DNA of 64,000 bases from Bos javanicus (Eukaryota > Chordata > Mammalia > Artiodactyla > Bovidae). Made by a program: the position numbers and the translations under genes. Numbering within the stretch: position 1 is the stretch's first letter; each line of letters begins with the position of its first letter. Below are positions 1-9,470 of the stretch, piece by piece. The DNA is taken from the NCBI RefSeq assembly GCF_032452875.1, contig NC_083878.1, positions 55,186,878 to 55,250,877 on the forward strand, read 5' to 3'. The notes beneath the pieces are model-generated. The model saw only the letters and a program-made list of their open reading frames with translations, did no database searches and was not told the origin of the DNA.

Positions 1-140
1 CCTGGGTGCCTAAAGCCTGTGCTTCAGAGAAGCCACCTCAGTGAGAAGCCCATGCACCACAAGGGAGAACATCTCCTCCTCATGCAATTAGAGAAAACCT
101 GAGTACAGCAGTGAAGACCTAGAGCAACTCCTCCTCCCCC
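1..140 (+). mobile_element. CHR-2-type tRNA-Glu SINE, body only, cut by window edge
   Basis: The first 140 bases carry the degenerate repeating body of the CHR-2 SINE: successive units built on 'gaagcc', 'gagaagccca', 'tagagaaaacc' and 'gaagacctagagcaac', the pattern left by the element's 'gagaagcccgcgcaccgcaac' type units. The tRNA-derived head must lie to the left, outside the window. CpG positions are largely decayed, so this is an old copy. Confidence 0.7.
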
Positions 141-254
141 AATTTTCTTTTTGTTTTTTTAAATGTCACTAATTATTTTGGAAGAAATGCCCAGGTAGAT
201 ATCAGGAAAGGTGCAAGCCCAAAAGTGAGGTATATGTCTTTAACCTATAACGCA

Positions 255-340
255 AATCAGATCAGATCAGTTGCTCAGTCGTGTCCGACTCTTTGCGACC
301 CCATGAATTGCAGCATGCCAGGCCTCCCTGTCCCTCACCT
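255..340 (-). mobile_element. BovB LINE 3' tip (antisense)
   Basis: The reverse complement ends in the BovB 3' terminus (cagtcgtgtccgactctttg, then gcatgccaggc). The 'atcag' repeats at 255-270 are the element's simple 3' tail. Homology stops near 340, so only about 85 bp of the element's 3' end was inserted. I could not find a convincing target-site duplication. Confidence 0.8.
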
Positions 341-978
341 ATCAATTAACTTTCCCCACCCTTTGGGATTCCACGAAATAGACCAAATGGAGCTTATCAC
401 ATAAAGTTAGCAAATGGACATCTAAATTTTCTGCTAACTCTGTGATGTAGGTGGGCTCTACTCTTTGCTGTCTTGCATACCTGACTTATCTTTCCTGCTC
501 TGAGAACCTGATACCAATTTCCCAACCTCTGACCTATCCCTGAGTCTTGGTTTCTTTGACTTATTCCATTGGTTTACCTTAGTGAGGCCATGCCTGCTAC
601 TTTAAAAGTCCATTCTGAAATAGAAGCAAACCAGAAAACCAAACAAAAAAGTGAAGTTTCTTCAATTAATGGAAACAAACAGATGTAGCCTCTATTTTCT
701 GAAAACACTACCTGTAATTATAGGACTAGAAAAGACCTAACTATGTCAGCCTAGAACCTCCAGGCTAAGTCGGAGCTCTAGACACCAGTAAATGAGATCT
801 CTTCAGATATTAAAGTCCTTGAGAAACAGTGCTATGGCTCCAGAAACCATTTCTACAAAACGTACACTGACAGCTGACCTTCCATCATATCCCCTCATTA
901 TCAGATTAACAGAACATTAATCTTTCAGGTAGTCATTATTATTTTTGCTATTTTTATCATGATTGTCATTATTAATTA
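341..978. other. Unique sequence, nothing recognised
   Basis: No repeat family, splice-flanked open frame or RNA gene was recognised. The sequence has average composition and short open frames only. Confidence 0.5.
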
Positions 979-1692
979 CAGTAAGTCCCCTATATATGAA
1001 CTGGCAAGTTGTGAACTTTGCAAGATGTGAACATGCATTTCTTTGCCTGCCCCATCATGTAAGTTAGTTCATGTGTCTGGTGTACACTATCCTGTGTGTG
1101 GATTCTCTAGAAATGGTTGTGCTTTTGTGTACTTTACTGTACAATACTGCTGCTATGCAGCACACAGAGTTTACTAATGATGACCTGATGGAACTGGAGA
1201 TCCTAAGAAAGAATTAAGATGGACAAGAGGAAGAAGTAACTGGAGAAGCAAAGCGATTCACAACACAAGGAACTGCAAGGGGATTCTCTTTATTTGAGGA
1301 GACTCAGTTTTTGAGGCACAAGACTCAAACGTAGAACATACATGAAGGTTGCAGCAGCCATTCAGAATGCAATCTAGTGCTACCATGTCATCTATGATGA
1401 GAAAATAAGAGTTACTACCCAGACATCACTGGATTGTTTTTTCAAGAGGGTAAATAGAAGTGTCTCCAGCAAGGAACCCGAACCTGTGCCATCAACGTTA
1501 GGAATGAATGAAATTGTGGCTTGCCCTCCATCTCCTATTGCTGATGATCCTTCAGCTTTGCCACTTCCCACCTCCTCTCCCTCCTCCAGTCAGTAACTCT
1601 TCTTGTCTGTTCACCCAATGCCACCCCCTGTATGCCAGCTATTGTACTGTACTACTGTACTTTTCAAAGACTGTACTGTAAGGTTTTAAAAT
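979..1692 (+). mobile_element. Tigger-like (pogo/Tc1) DNA transposon remnant, internally deleted
   Basis: It begins with the Tigger-type terminus 'agtaagtcccctatatatga' followed by 'gaactttgcaagatgtgaac'. After about 180 bp it jumps to the C-terminal part of a transposase frame: conceptual translation around 1180-1350 gives NDDLMELE, KRFTTQ and RGFSLFEE, interrupted by stops. Most of the transposase is missing. The exact Tigger subfamily is not resolved and the right terminus is not clear. Confidence 0.6.
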
Positions 1693-1752
1693 GGTAAGGC
1701 CGCCATTATTATTGGTCACATATAGATATTGTAGTCTAAGATTTATAAAGTT

Positions 1753-1880
1753 GTGTTGTTTAGTCATCAAGTTGTGTTTGATTCTCTGCGACCCCATGGA
1801 CTATGGCCCATTGGGCTCTTCTGTCCATGGAATTTCCCAGGCAAGAATATTGGAGTGGGTTGCCATTTCCTCCGCAAAGG
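1753..1880 (-). mobile_element. BovA SINE monomer (antisense)
   Basis: The reverse complement matches the BovA unit: rc of gaccccatggactat, ctgtccatgg and 'caggcaagaatattggagtg'. The tRNA head is absent, so it is a BovA monomer or a 5'-truncated Bov-tA. Divergence is moderate. Confidence 0.85.
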
Positions 1881-2373
1881 TTATGAAACATGCCTTTTAA
1901 TTCTCAAGCCAGCAGCACAGCCATCGTCTCATTTAATGCTATCAGCTCTCTCATTTATCTAGGAGAAATTTTAGTAAAGGGAAAGAATCAATTCCTCTGT
2001 GCGTTGTTACATAGTAACTTAGCTGAGGAATGAAGCCTGAAACCTGCATATTCTACATCATAGCTTAATCCTTTTTGTCACAAGGTGCTGAAAAGAAGTT
2101 TAGGAAGTCTATTACACATCTTGTTTGAGACAAAATTGTAGTGAAGGAGATTCCCAGATTTCAGTATGTCTCAAGTGCATCCTTGGGACCCACAGGGAAT
2201 CTGATGAGTGGATTGACCCTTAGGTAGAGGGGCAGAATGGGGCACTTAGGACAACACCGCAGCCCCTTCTTTGAGCAGGAGCTCACGGGAGAGGATGGAG
2301 GGTCACTGTGAATAGGAGTGTACAGGGTAGCTCAGGTGCCCCTGTGACCTCTTTCAGTATATATCAGAGGCTG
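1881..2373. other. Unique sequence, nothing recognised
   Basis: No repeat or coding signal was recognised between the two SINEs. Confidence 0.4.
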
Positions 2374-2383
2374 GGCAAGATCT

Positions 2384-2660
2384 GCTGCTGCTGCTGCTAA
2401 GTCACTTCAGTCGTGTCCGACTCTTTGCAAACCCATAGACAGCAGCCCACCAGGCTCCCCCGTCCCTGGGATTCTCCAGGCAAGAACACTGGAGTGGGTT
2501 GCCATTTCCTTCTCCAACGCATGAAAGTGAAAAGTGAAAGTGAAGTCGATCAGTCGTGTCCGACTCTGTGCGACCCCATAAATGGCAGTCCACCAGGCTC
2601 CCCTATCCATGGGATTTTCCAGGCAAGAGTACTGGAGTGGGGTGCCATTGCCTTCTCAGA
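2384..2660 (-). mobile_element. BOV-A2 SINE dimer (antisense) with perfect TSD
   Basis: Two BovA units stand head to tail on the minus strand, joined by the 'gaaagtgaaaagtgaaagtg' linker and carrying a (CTG)n strand-complement tail at the left end. It is flanked by a perfect 10-bp target-site duplication, ggcaagatct, at 2374-2383 and 2661-2670. The intact TSD and low divergence suggest a fairly recent insertion. Confidence 0.93.
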
Positions 2661-2670
2661 GGCAAGATCT

Positions 2671-3188
2671 AGGAAAGATCAAATTACTGCAGAAAGTTTG
2701 GTTTTGCAGATGTCCCAAGCCCACAGTCATTCAGTGAAATTCTCTCTCTTGGGTGCTGTGCTTGCATCTTCTCAAAATCCTGACATTCAGTGAGCAGTGG
2801 AATAAGTGGGGTTAATGTTAGGGATGATGTCTGAGTTGGAAAACATCCCAAAATGGGCCAGTCCAATCTGTATAATGCTATCCGGTGTCTAGACACTGCC
2901 AGGCACAAAAATCAGTAGTCAGGGTTCTTGCCTGAATTGAGAAGGTCCAATTTGGCCATGAGCCAGGCACACCTGGAGCTTCTACAGACTATCCCAGGGC
3001 AACATAAAGGCAGTGATGGGGTTTTAGAACCTGAATCCCATCCAGTTCTGGCACTGACACTCATAGTGCTGCTAACTAGACATTAGTCAGGTATTTCTCC
3101 TCCTTCATCAGGGGTCTCCTTCTCTGTAGCCTTAATTATGATGCCAACAACATTCACAATGACCACTAATTGCCTCTAGGTGGGAGGG
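2671..3188. other. Unique sequence, nothing recognised
   Basis: No repeat or gene was recognised. The open frames here are short and have no recognisable domain. Confidence 0.4.
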
Positions 3189-3366
3189 ATTGGGGGCAGG
3201 AGGAGAAGGGGACGACAGAGGATGAGATGGCTGGATGCCATCACTGACTTGATGGATGTGAGTCTGAGTGAACTCCGGGAGTTGGTGATGGACAGGGAGG
3301 CCTGGCGTGCTGCGATTCATGGGGTCACAAAGAGTTGGACATGACTGAGCGACTGAACTGAACTGA
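3189..3366 (+). mobile_element. BovB LINE 3' end
   Basis: Sense-strand BovB 3' terminus running from 'gcaggaggagaagggg' through 'gatggctggatgcc' to 'gactgagcgactgaactgaa', with the 'actga' tail repeats. The copy is 5'-truncated to about 180 bp. Confidence 0.9.
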
Positions 3367-3370
3367 AAGG

Positions 3371-3598
3371 AGTTTACCCAGGTGGCACTAGCGGTAAAGA
3401 ACCCATCTGCCAATACAGGTAGACCTAAGAGACACAGGTTTGATCCCTGGGTTGGGAAGATCCCCTGGAGGAGGGCACAACAACCCATTCCAGTATTCTT
3501 GCCTGCAGAATCCCATGACAGAGGAGCCTGGTTGGCTGCAGTCCATAGGGTGGCACAGAATCTGATATGACTGAAGTGACTTAGCACACATGCATGCA
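3371..3598 (+). mobile_element. Bov-tA SINE
   Basis: The tRNA-derived head (aggtggcactagcggtaaag; B-box-like ggtttgatccctggg) is followed by a BovA body (ccagtattcttgcctg, gaggagcctgg). It ends with 'gcacacatgcatgca', typical of the subfamily with a gcatg tail. It is inserted directly after the BovB 3' end. Confidence 0.9.
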
Positions 3599-3638
3599 AA
3601 GGAAGTTACAGCAGAGTGCTTTCCACAAAGGCTCTGCT

Positions 3639-3911
3639 GCTGCTGCTGCTAAGTCGCTTCAGTCGTGTCTGATCCTGTGCGACCCCAGAGACAGCAGCCC
3701 ACCAGGCTCCCCCATCCCTGGGATTCTCCAGGCAAGAACACTGGAGTGGGTTGCCATTTCCTTCTCCAATGGGTGAAAGTAAAAAATGAAAGTGAAGTCG
3801 CTCAGTCGTGTCCGACTCTTAGCGACCCCATGGACTGCAGCCTACCAGGCTCCTCCGTCCATGGGATTTTCCAGGCAAGAGTACTGGAGTGGAGTGCCAT
3901 TGCCTTCTCCG
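3639..3911 (-). mobile_element. BOV-A2 SINE dimer (antisense) with perfect TSD
   Basis: Second BOV-A2 dimer on the minus strand, with the same linker and (CTG)n end as the copy at 2.4 kb. The perfect 11-bp TSD aaggctctgct lies at 3628-3638 and 3912-3922. Confidence 0.93.
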
Positions 3912-3922
3912 AAGGCTCTGCT

Positions 3923-4291
3923 AGCCCTGCTTAACTTAACATGTGCCTTCTTGCCTGGTAGAGGAATACAGGCTCTATTAGTAACTAACCACCTCATTAT
4001 TCACAGCTGAGGCCAGCATGGTGTGGGGGTGGGAGGGGGGGTCCCTCTTCCTTCCCTCCAGGTTGTGGCTGTGATGCCTGTGAAAATGTGCCCTAAAGAT
4101 GCTTCAGTGGAATCAGTCCTCCAATGTAAAATTGCATGAGAAAGAGTTTCAGGACCCCTCCTGAGAGCAGATGAGGTCTGGAAAGTGAGGGATGGTCTAT
4201 TTATCACAGATGATTCTGTGAGATGTCCCCCTCCCTGATCAAGCCTGCCTAAGCTCCTCTAGTTCAAGCACCACCACCTTTCTCCCATTTG
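3923..4291. other. Unique sequence, nothing recognised
   Basis: No repeat was recognised up to the point (about 4292) where BovB homology begins. Confidence 0.4.
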
Positions 4292-4360
4292 TGAGCCAGA
4301 CATCCTGGATTGTGAAGTCAAGTGGGTCTTAAGAAGCATCACTATGAACAAAGCTAGTGG

Positions 4361-4638
4361 TGGCTGCTGCTGCTGCTAAGTAGCTTCAGTCGTATCTGAC
4401 TCTGTGCGACCCCATAGATGGAAGCCCACCAGGCTCCCCCATCCCTGGGATTCTCCAGGCAAGAACACTGGAGTGGGTTGCCATTTCCTTCTCCAACGCA
4501 TGAAAGTGAAAAGTGAAAGGGAAGTCGCTCAGTTGTGTCCGACTCTTAGCGACCCCATGGACTACAGCCTACCAGGCTTCTCCGTCCATGGGATTTTCCA
4601 GGCAAGAATACTGGTGTGGGGTGCCATTGCTTTCTCCA
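4361..4638 (-). mobile_element. BOV-A2 SINE inserted in BovB, perfect TSD
   Basis: Third BOV-A2 dimer on the minus strand. The perfect 11-bp TSD aaagctagtgg (4350-4360 and 4639-4649) is made of BovB sequence, and the BovB reads through uninterrupted if one TSD copy and the SINE are removed. The SINE is therefore younger than this BovB copy. Confidence 0.95.
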
Positions 4639-4651
4639 AAAGCTAGTGGAG

Positions 4652-5686
4652 GTGATGGAATTCCAGTCGAGATACTTCAAATTCTAAAAGATGATGCTGT
4701 GAAAGAGCTGCACTCAATATGCCAACAAATTTGGAAAACTCAGCAGTGGCCACAGGACTGGAAAAGGTCAGTTTTCATTCCAATCCCAAAGAAAGGCAGT
4801 GCCAAAGAATGTTCAAACTACTGCACAATTGTACTCATCTCACACGCTCACAAAGTAATGCTCAAAATTCTCCAAGCCAGGCTTCAGCAATATGTGAACT
4901 TGAACTTCCAGATGTTCAAGCTGGTTTTAGAAAAGGCAGAGGAGCCAGAGATCAATTGCCAACATCTGCTGGATCATATAAAAAGCAAGAGAGTTCCAGA
5001 AAAACATCTATTTCTGCTTTATTGGCTATGCCAAAGCCTTTGACTGTGTGGATCACAATAAACTGTGGAAAATTCTGAAAGAGATAAGAATACCAGACCA
5101 CCTGACCTGCCTCTTGAGAAACCTGTATGCAGGTCAGGAAGCAACAGTTAGAACTGGACATGGAGCAACAGACTGGCTCCAAATAGGAAAAGGAGTACGT
5201 CAAGGCTGTATATTGTCACTCTGCTTATTTAACTTATACACAGAGTACATCATGAGAAATTCTAGGCTGGATGAAACAGAAGCTGGAATCAAGATTGCTG
5301 GGAGAAACATCAATAACCTCAGATATGCAGATGACACCACCCTTATGGCAGAAAGTGAAGAAGAACTAAAGAACCTCTTGATGAAAGTAAAAGAGGAGAG
5401 TGAAAAAGTTGGCTTAAAGCTCAACATTCAGATAACTAAGATTATGGCATCCGGTCCCATCATGTCATGACAAATAGATGGGAAAATAGTAGAAACAATG
5501 ACAGACTTTATTTTTCTGGACTCCAAAATTACTGCAGATGGTGATTGCAGCCATGAAATTAGAAGACGCTTACTCCTTGGAAGAAAAGCTATGACCAACA
5601 CAGACAGTATATTGAAAAGCAGAGACATTACTTTGCCAACAAAAGTCTGTCTAGTCAAGGCTATGGTTTTTCCAGTAGTCATGTAG
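4652..5686 (+). pseudogene. BovB reverse transcriptase, frameshifted remnant
   Basis: Translation in three successive frames gives RT motifs: IPVEILQILKDDAV, then VFIPIPKKG, then DVQAGFRKGRG after a 1-base deletion near 4897, then a second shift near 4952. The last frame (5048-5470) holds GVRQGCILS and the catalytic YADD at 5324-5335. Motif A reads FIGYAKAF at about 5018-5041, so its catalytic Asp is Gly (codon 5024-5026). A nonsense codon in the downstream C-terminal frame (tag, 5684-5686) follows. Not functional. Confidence 0.9.
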
Positions 5687-6111
5687 GGATGTGAGAGTTG
5701 GACCATAAAGAAAAATGATCTCTTTAGAATTGATGCTTTTGAACTGTGGTGTTGGAAAAGACTCTTGAGAGTCCCTTGGACTGCAAGGAGATCTAACCAG
5801 TCCATCCTAAAGGAGATCAGTCCTGGGTGTTCATTGGAAGGACTGAAGCTAAAGCTGAAACTCCAATACTTTGGCCACCTGATGTGAAGAACTGACTTAT
5901 TTGAAAAGACCCTGATGCTGGGAAAGACTGAAGGCAGGAGGAGAAGAGGACGAGAGAGTATAAGATGGTTGGATGGCATCACTGACTCAGTGGACATGAG
6001 TTTGAGTAAACTCTGGGAGTTGGTGATGGACAGGGAGCCCTGGCGTGCTGCAGTCTATGGGGTTGCAAAGAGTAGGACACGACTGAGCGAGTAAACTGAA
6101 CTGAACGGAAT

Positions 6112-6157
6112 CAGATCAGATCAGATCAGATCAGTCGCTCAGTCGTGTCCGACTCAA
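6112..6157 (-). mobile_element. 46-bp antisense BovB 3' tip with perfect TSD
   Basis: Between two perfect copies of tgaacggaat (6102-6111, 6158-6167) sits only the BovB tail repeats (atcag x4) and the terminal 'cagtcgtgtccgactc' on the minus strand. It is inserted into the 3' tail of the preceding sense BovB. Confidence 0.85.
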
Positions 6158-6167
6158 TGAACGGAAT

Positions 6168-6412
6168 AGGGAAGAACAAATCTGACTCCATATTAGATCT
6201 GTTTCTTTTACCTTTAGTTTTGTTTTGTTGTTGGTTTTCTCTCTCTCTCTCTTTTTTTGTATTTTACCTTTGCATTCTATTGTTTTTACTTAGAATCAAG
6301 AATGTTTCCTACAGTCTGACCTTTAAGGTTACAACTCCTTTCCATTCATATAGAGATAAAAAGTTGCAGAACAGAGAATAACATTTGTTTTGCTGAAGGT
6401 TACAGGAACATT
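6168..6412. other. Unique sequence with short CT/T tract
   Basis: It holds a short pyrimidine tract (ctctctctctct then T7) at 6240-6259 and otherwise nothing recognised. Confidence 0.4.
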
Positions 6413-6669
6413 GTGACCTGACCTATACAGACAGCTTCAATAACAAAGGGTTCCAACAGGAAGTTTGCAACAACCAACTACCCTCTCCCTCAGCTTGCTT
6501 TTTAAAATGCTTTCCTGAGACGCTTTGGAGAGTTTGGAGTTTGGGGCCAGGAGCCGCCCCTTATTCTTGCATGGCCCTGCAATCACCCTCTCTCTGCTCC
6601 AGACTCCGACATTTTGGTATTGTTTGGCCTCAGTGGGCATCAGGCACACAAACTTGCTTTTGGTAATAA
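6413..6669 (+). mobile_element. Probable solo LTR of an endogenous retrovirus (ERV1-like), degraded
   Basis: The order of features is that of an LTR promoter/R/U5 region: an A/T-rich 'tttttaaaatgc', then 'cctgagacgctttgg', then a mutated polyadenylation signal 'gcaatcacc', then U5-like 'actccgacatttt', 'tttggcctcagtg' and an end 'ttttggtaata' where ruminant ERV1 LTRs end in ggtaaca. No internal retroviral genes follow. The left boundary is uncertain and I could not see a 4-6 bp TSD. Family assignment rests on memory of LTR structure only. Confidence 0.45.
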
Positions 6670-7667
6670 GTTCTGCCATGGCACTCAGTCTCAGACACTC
6701 AACAAATCCCTGAACTGCATTCTGCTTTGGCACTACTGTATGTCTGGGGACCCTGTTTACTTCCTTTAGAACAGGCTCTATGAACACAGGTTGAACACAT
6801 TAAGCTGACTCTTCAGATGCTGAATTTACTTTTATTTAGGGATAGCTGCAAGTTCCCCATGTGTAAAATAATCTGAAGATTTACCTTGAAAGATTTTTGC
6901 AAGAAAGTTTTGCTCACTGTAGTTGAAGAAGAATGGACTACTACTCTGCCCAATAAGAATTCACATACAGAGCTCAAATCAAGATGAATACAACTCTTTA
7001 AAGCAAGAAAAATTTACTCTTTTAGTTGGCCCATAGAGTACCTTACTTTACTTGCATCTATTAGAAACATGTTATAAAAGGTTGGATTCCTAGGAAAAGA
7101 CCCTTTAGGAAAATTGTCTTAAAAATTGTTAAATCCATGATATCTATTGTATGCCCGATATACCCTAACCTTGTGCAGTGTACAACCTATACAACTGTAT
7201 GTGATAATGCTTAATTTTATGCCAGAAAGGATTACTGTCTCGTGGGACTCTGGACTCACTTCCTGGATGCAAATAAAATTTAGAATGCAAATTTCACCAT
7301 GAGCATGTCTATACTCACGGACACTAACCTCTGGTCTCCTTGTTCACTTATTGCTTATTCCTGACAGAATGCCAAAGGCAGAGCCATAACACACCCAAGA
7401 GTGAATGCTAGAGAAGATAGATGCATAGGATTCATTGAGGACTGAGTTGCGTCGTACACAGTAACTCACTGTCCAGAAACTGGCTGGCTGGGTAAGAGTA
7501 AGCATGGGTTTCACACTGAATCCTCTCATACATCCGTATCTGGGAACATCTGCTGACATTCAGATTGATGCATCACATATTCATTGAAATTCCTCCTTGA
7601 AGACTTGCTTTTGGCCTCTCCCTGCCCTGCACACCAGGTAGACACACCCAGGCACGAAATGTGATGT
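6670..7667. other. Unique sequence, nothing recognised
   Basis: No repeat family or convincing exon was recognised across this 1 kb. Confidence 0.4.
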
Positions 7668-7840
7668 GTATTCATGTGACCCCATGGACTGTAGCCCACC
7701 TGGCCACTCTGTCCAAGGGATTTTCCAGGCAAGAATACTGGAGTGGGTTCTATTTCTTCCTCCAGGGCATCTTCCTTATCCAGCTATCAAATCTGTGTCT
7801 CCTGCATCTCCTGCGTTGGCAGGCAGGTTCTTTATCACTG
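7668..7840 (-). mobile_element. Bov-tA SINE (antisense), 3' end missing
   Basis: The minus strand reads a tRNA-derived head (rc of ctcctgcgttggcaggcagg) followed by the BovA body. The last ~25 bp of the element (cagtcgtgtccgactc) is absent at the left end. Confidence 0.85.
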
Positions 7841-9219
7841 CATGTGATGAACTGCCCTCTTTTCTATCTGCCCTCTCCTATAGCAAAAAGACAGCCATTA
7901 ACATTCACAAGATTCTTCATATATTAAAAAGTTCTTTCATCATGTGTATCATCTCAGAATTTCTCCCTGTGGTGATGCTCTGAGGTAGGTCTCATTATTA
8001 TTCTCACTTTAAAGATGAATTAAATGACTTTCTGGCAATAACATAACCAATACAAGATAGTTTTATGTCTAACGATTAAGGTTCTGACTCCAAATTATCA
8101 TATATTTGTATATATATTTGCATTTATGTATTCATACATACACATATATTTTACATGCTTTTTGAAATATAACCACCTATCTCAGAATTAAGAGGTAGAA
8201 AATATGGATAAGAAGGAAACAGAAGCATAGAACTAAGAGAAGGCTGCAATGAGGAGTAAAATGGACTCATACTGGTATATCTGAAACCTCAGAACTTTCC
8301 AGAGTATATAAATGATCTGTCTTTCCACATGATATGTCCATATTAACAAAAAAGGAACTCCCAGGTCATAGTATAGTTTCAATTTGAGTGAGGTCATGCT
8401 TGGCAAAAAAGCTCAATAAAACGTTTGTTGAAAGGACCCTTCTTGAGCAAACTAGACATTGGAGACAGATGGACATTTTCTACTCTGAGCCCAGGAGGAA
8501 CAACAAATGGTGTTATTAATTCAGAGGTCAGCTTCCTGCAGTTACTGTTGTTCAACTTGTATCAACAGACTAACCACAACTGTGCAAGAATCTGCCCTGT
8601 GTCTGACTTCAGCAAAATTCTGAAGTTTCTGTTTTTTTTTAAGTTTATGCTTAATAAAGAAGTGTGCTGATACAATTCTAAGCTTCCAGTGATGGACTTG
8701 GCCTTCCTCCACACCTGGATGATCCTGCTTTAGTAAAGCTGTTCAAGTAAGAGGCTGATCGAGCACTTTCAAGGGATGGCCAGAGTGAGTCACTCCCCTA
8801 TGTGGAAGTTTACTGGATAACTTGAATAGGCATCCAGCTTCTAACCAGAAAGGGGGGTTTCTTGTAAATGGGGTAACAGATGTAATATGAGCAAAGTCCC
8901 AAGGAGTTTCCCGAAGAAACTCGAATGCTTTCTGGGAAAGAAAGGCCATTTTTTGGTCACATTCTCTTAGCTTCTAATGCCTCTGTATTTTGATGTGTCA
9001 CAAGTGACTCAGCTTCTAGGGAGATGAAACCAGCTTAGAGGAGCCACTAAAACATCCATGAGCAAATAGACTTGGGTGCAAGACTGAAAACGCAGAGTAT
9101 GTGAGAGAACGGGGCTGGATAGATAGAGCCTGTGCATATAGTCTTGGGGAGAACGTCCCCCGACACAGTGGATGAAAATTGTATTCACACTGTATGGCTG
9201 AGGGCCGTGCCATTTAATG
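7841..9219. other. Unique sequence with an AT-rich tract
   Basis: Mostly unique sequence. Positions 8097-8155 are a short AT/CA-rich low-complexity tract. No gene or repeat was recognised. Confidence 0.4.
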
Positions 9220-9470
9220 GATTTCTGAAAACACTGCGACTCATCCCTTGCAAAGGAAGCCCGTTAATAAAACGAGGGTGGCGGGTAACCAGCCACAGAT
9301 AGCACGGCCGCTGCCAGCTTGCTGTGATTAGAAAGCTTGCTGCACTTAATGCATTCCCAGCCACATTGAAACAGCTTCATTTAATAAAGCGGTAGTACTG
9401 CTGACACAAATGTATTAAAAAGTGGGCACAAGCAGAGTCTAAAGCTCTCGGGAACATTCCACCTGCTAGG
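9220..9470. other. Candidate conserved non-coding element
   Basis: This unique block has retained CpGs and clustered homeodomain-like cores: 'gttaataaaac', 'cacttaatgcattc', 'catttaataaagc' and 'gtattaaaaag'. It has no repeat homology and no long open frame. The look is typical of a developmental enhancer, but this is inference from composition only. Confidence 0.35.

Larger units (their letters stand above)
4292..6111 (+). mobile_element. BovB LINE, 5'-truncated, split by a BOV-A2
   Basis: A 1.8-kb sense BovB. It starts at 'gagccagacatcctgg' (just upstream of the reverse-transcriptase domain), is interrupted by a BOV-A2 at 4361-4638, and runs through the reverse transcriptase to the 3' end 'acacgactgagcgag' plus the actga/acgga tail. 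It lacks the endonuclease half. Frameshifts and stops show it is dead. BovB is an RTE-class non-LTR retrotransposon, whose reverse transcriptase also mobilises Bov-tA SINEs (established knowledge). Confidence 0.95.

Noticed and set aside
2384..2402. CTG triplet runs at 2384, 3633 and 4363
   Set aside because: These are the complements of the (AGC)n tail of antisense BOV-A2 SINEs, not independent expandable triplet loci in a gene.
2413..2793. 126-aa plus-strand open frame
   Set aside because: It is the readthrough of an antisense BOV-A2 dimer; the same peptide pattern appears at the other BOV-A2 and Bov-tA copies.
3132..3599. 155-aa minus-strand open frame
   Set aside because: It lies across a Bov-tA SINE and a BovB end. 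The peptide is the antisense translation of SINE sequence that recurs at many SINE copies here.
5428..5997. 189-aa minus-strand open frame
   Set aside because: Antisense of the BovB C-terminal region and 3' UTR; no independent gene structure.
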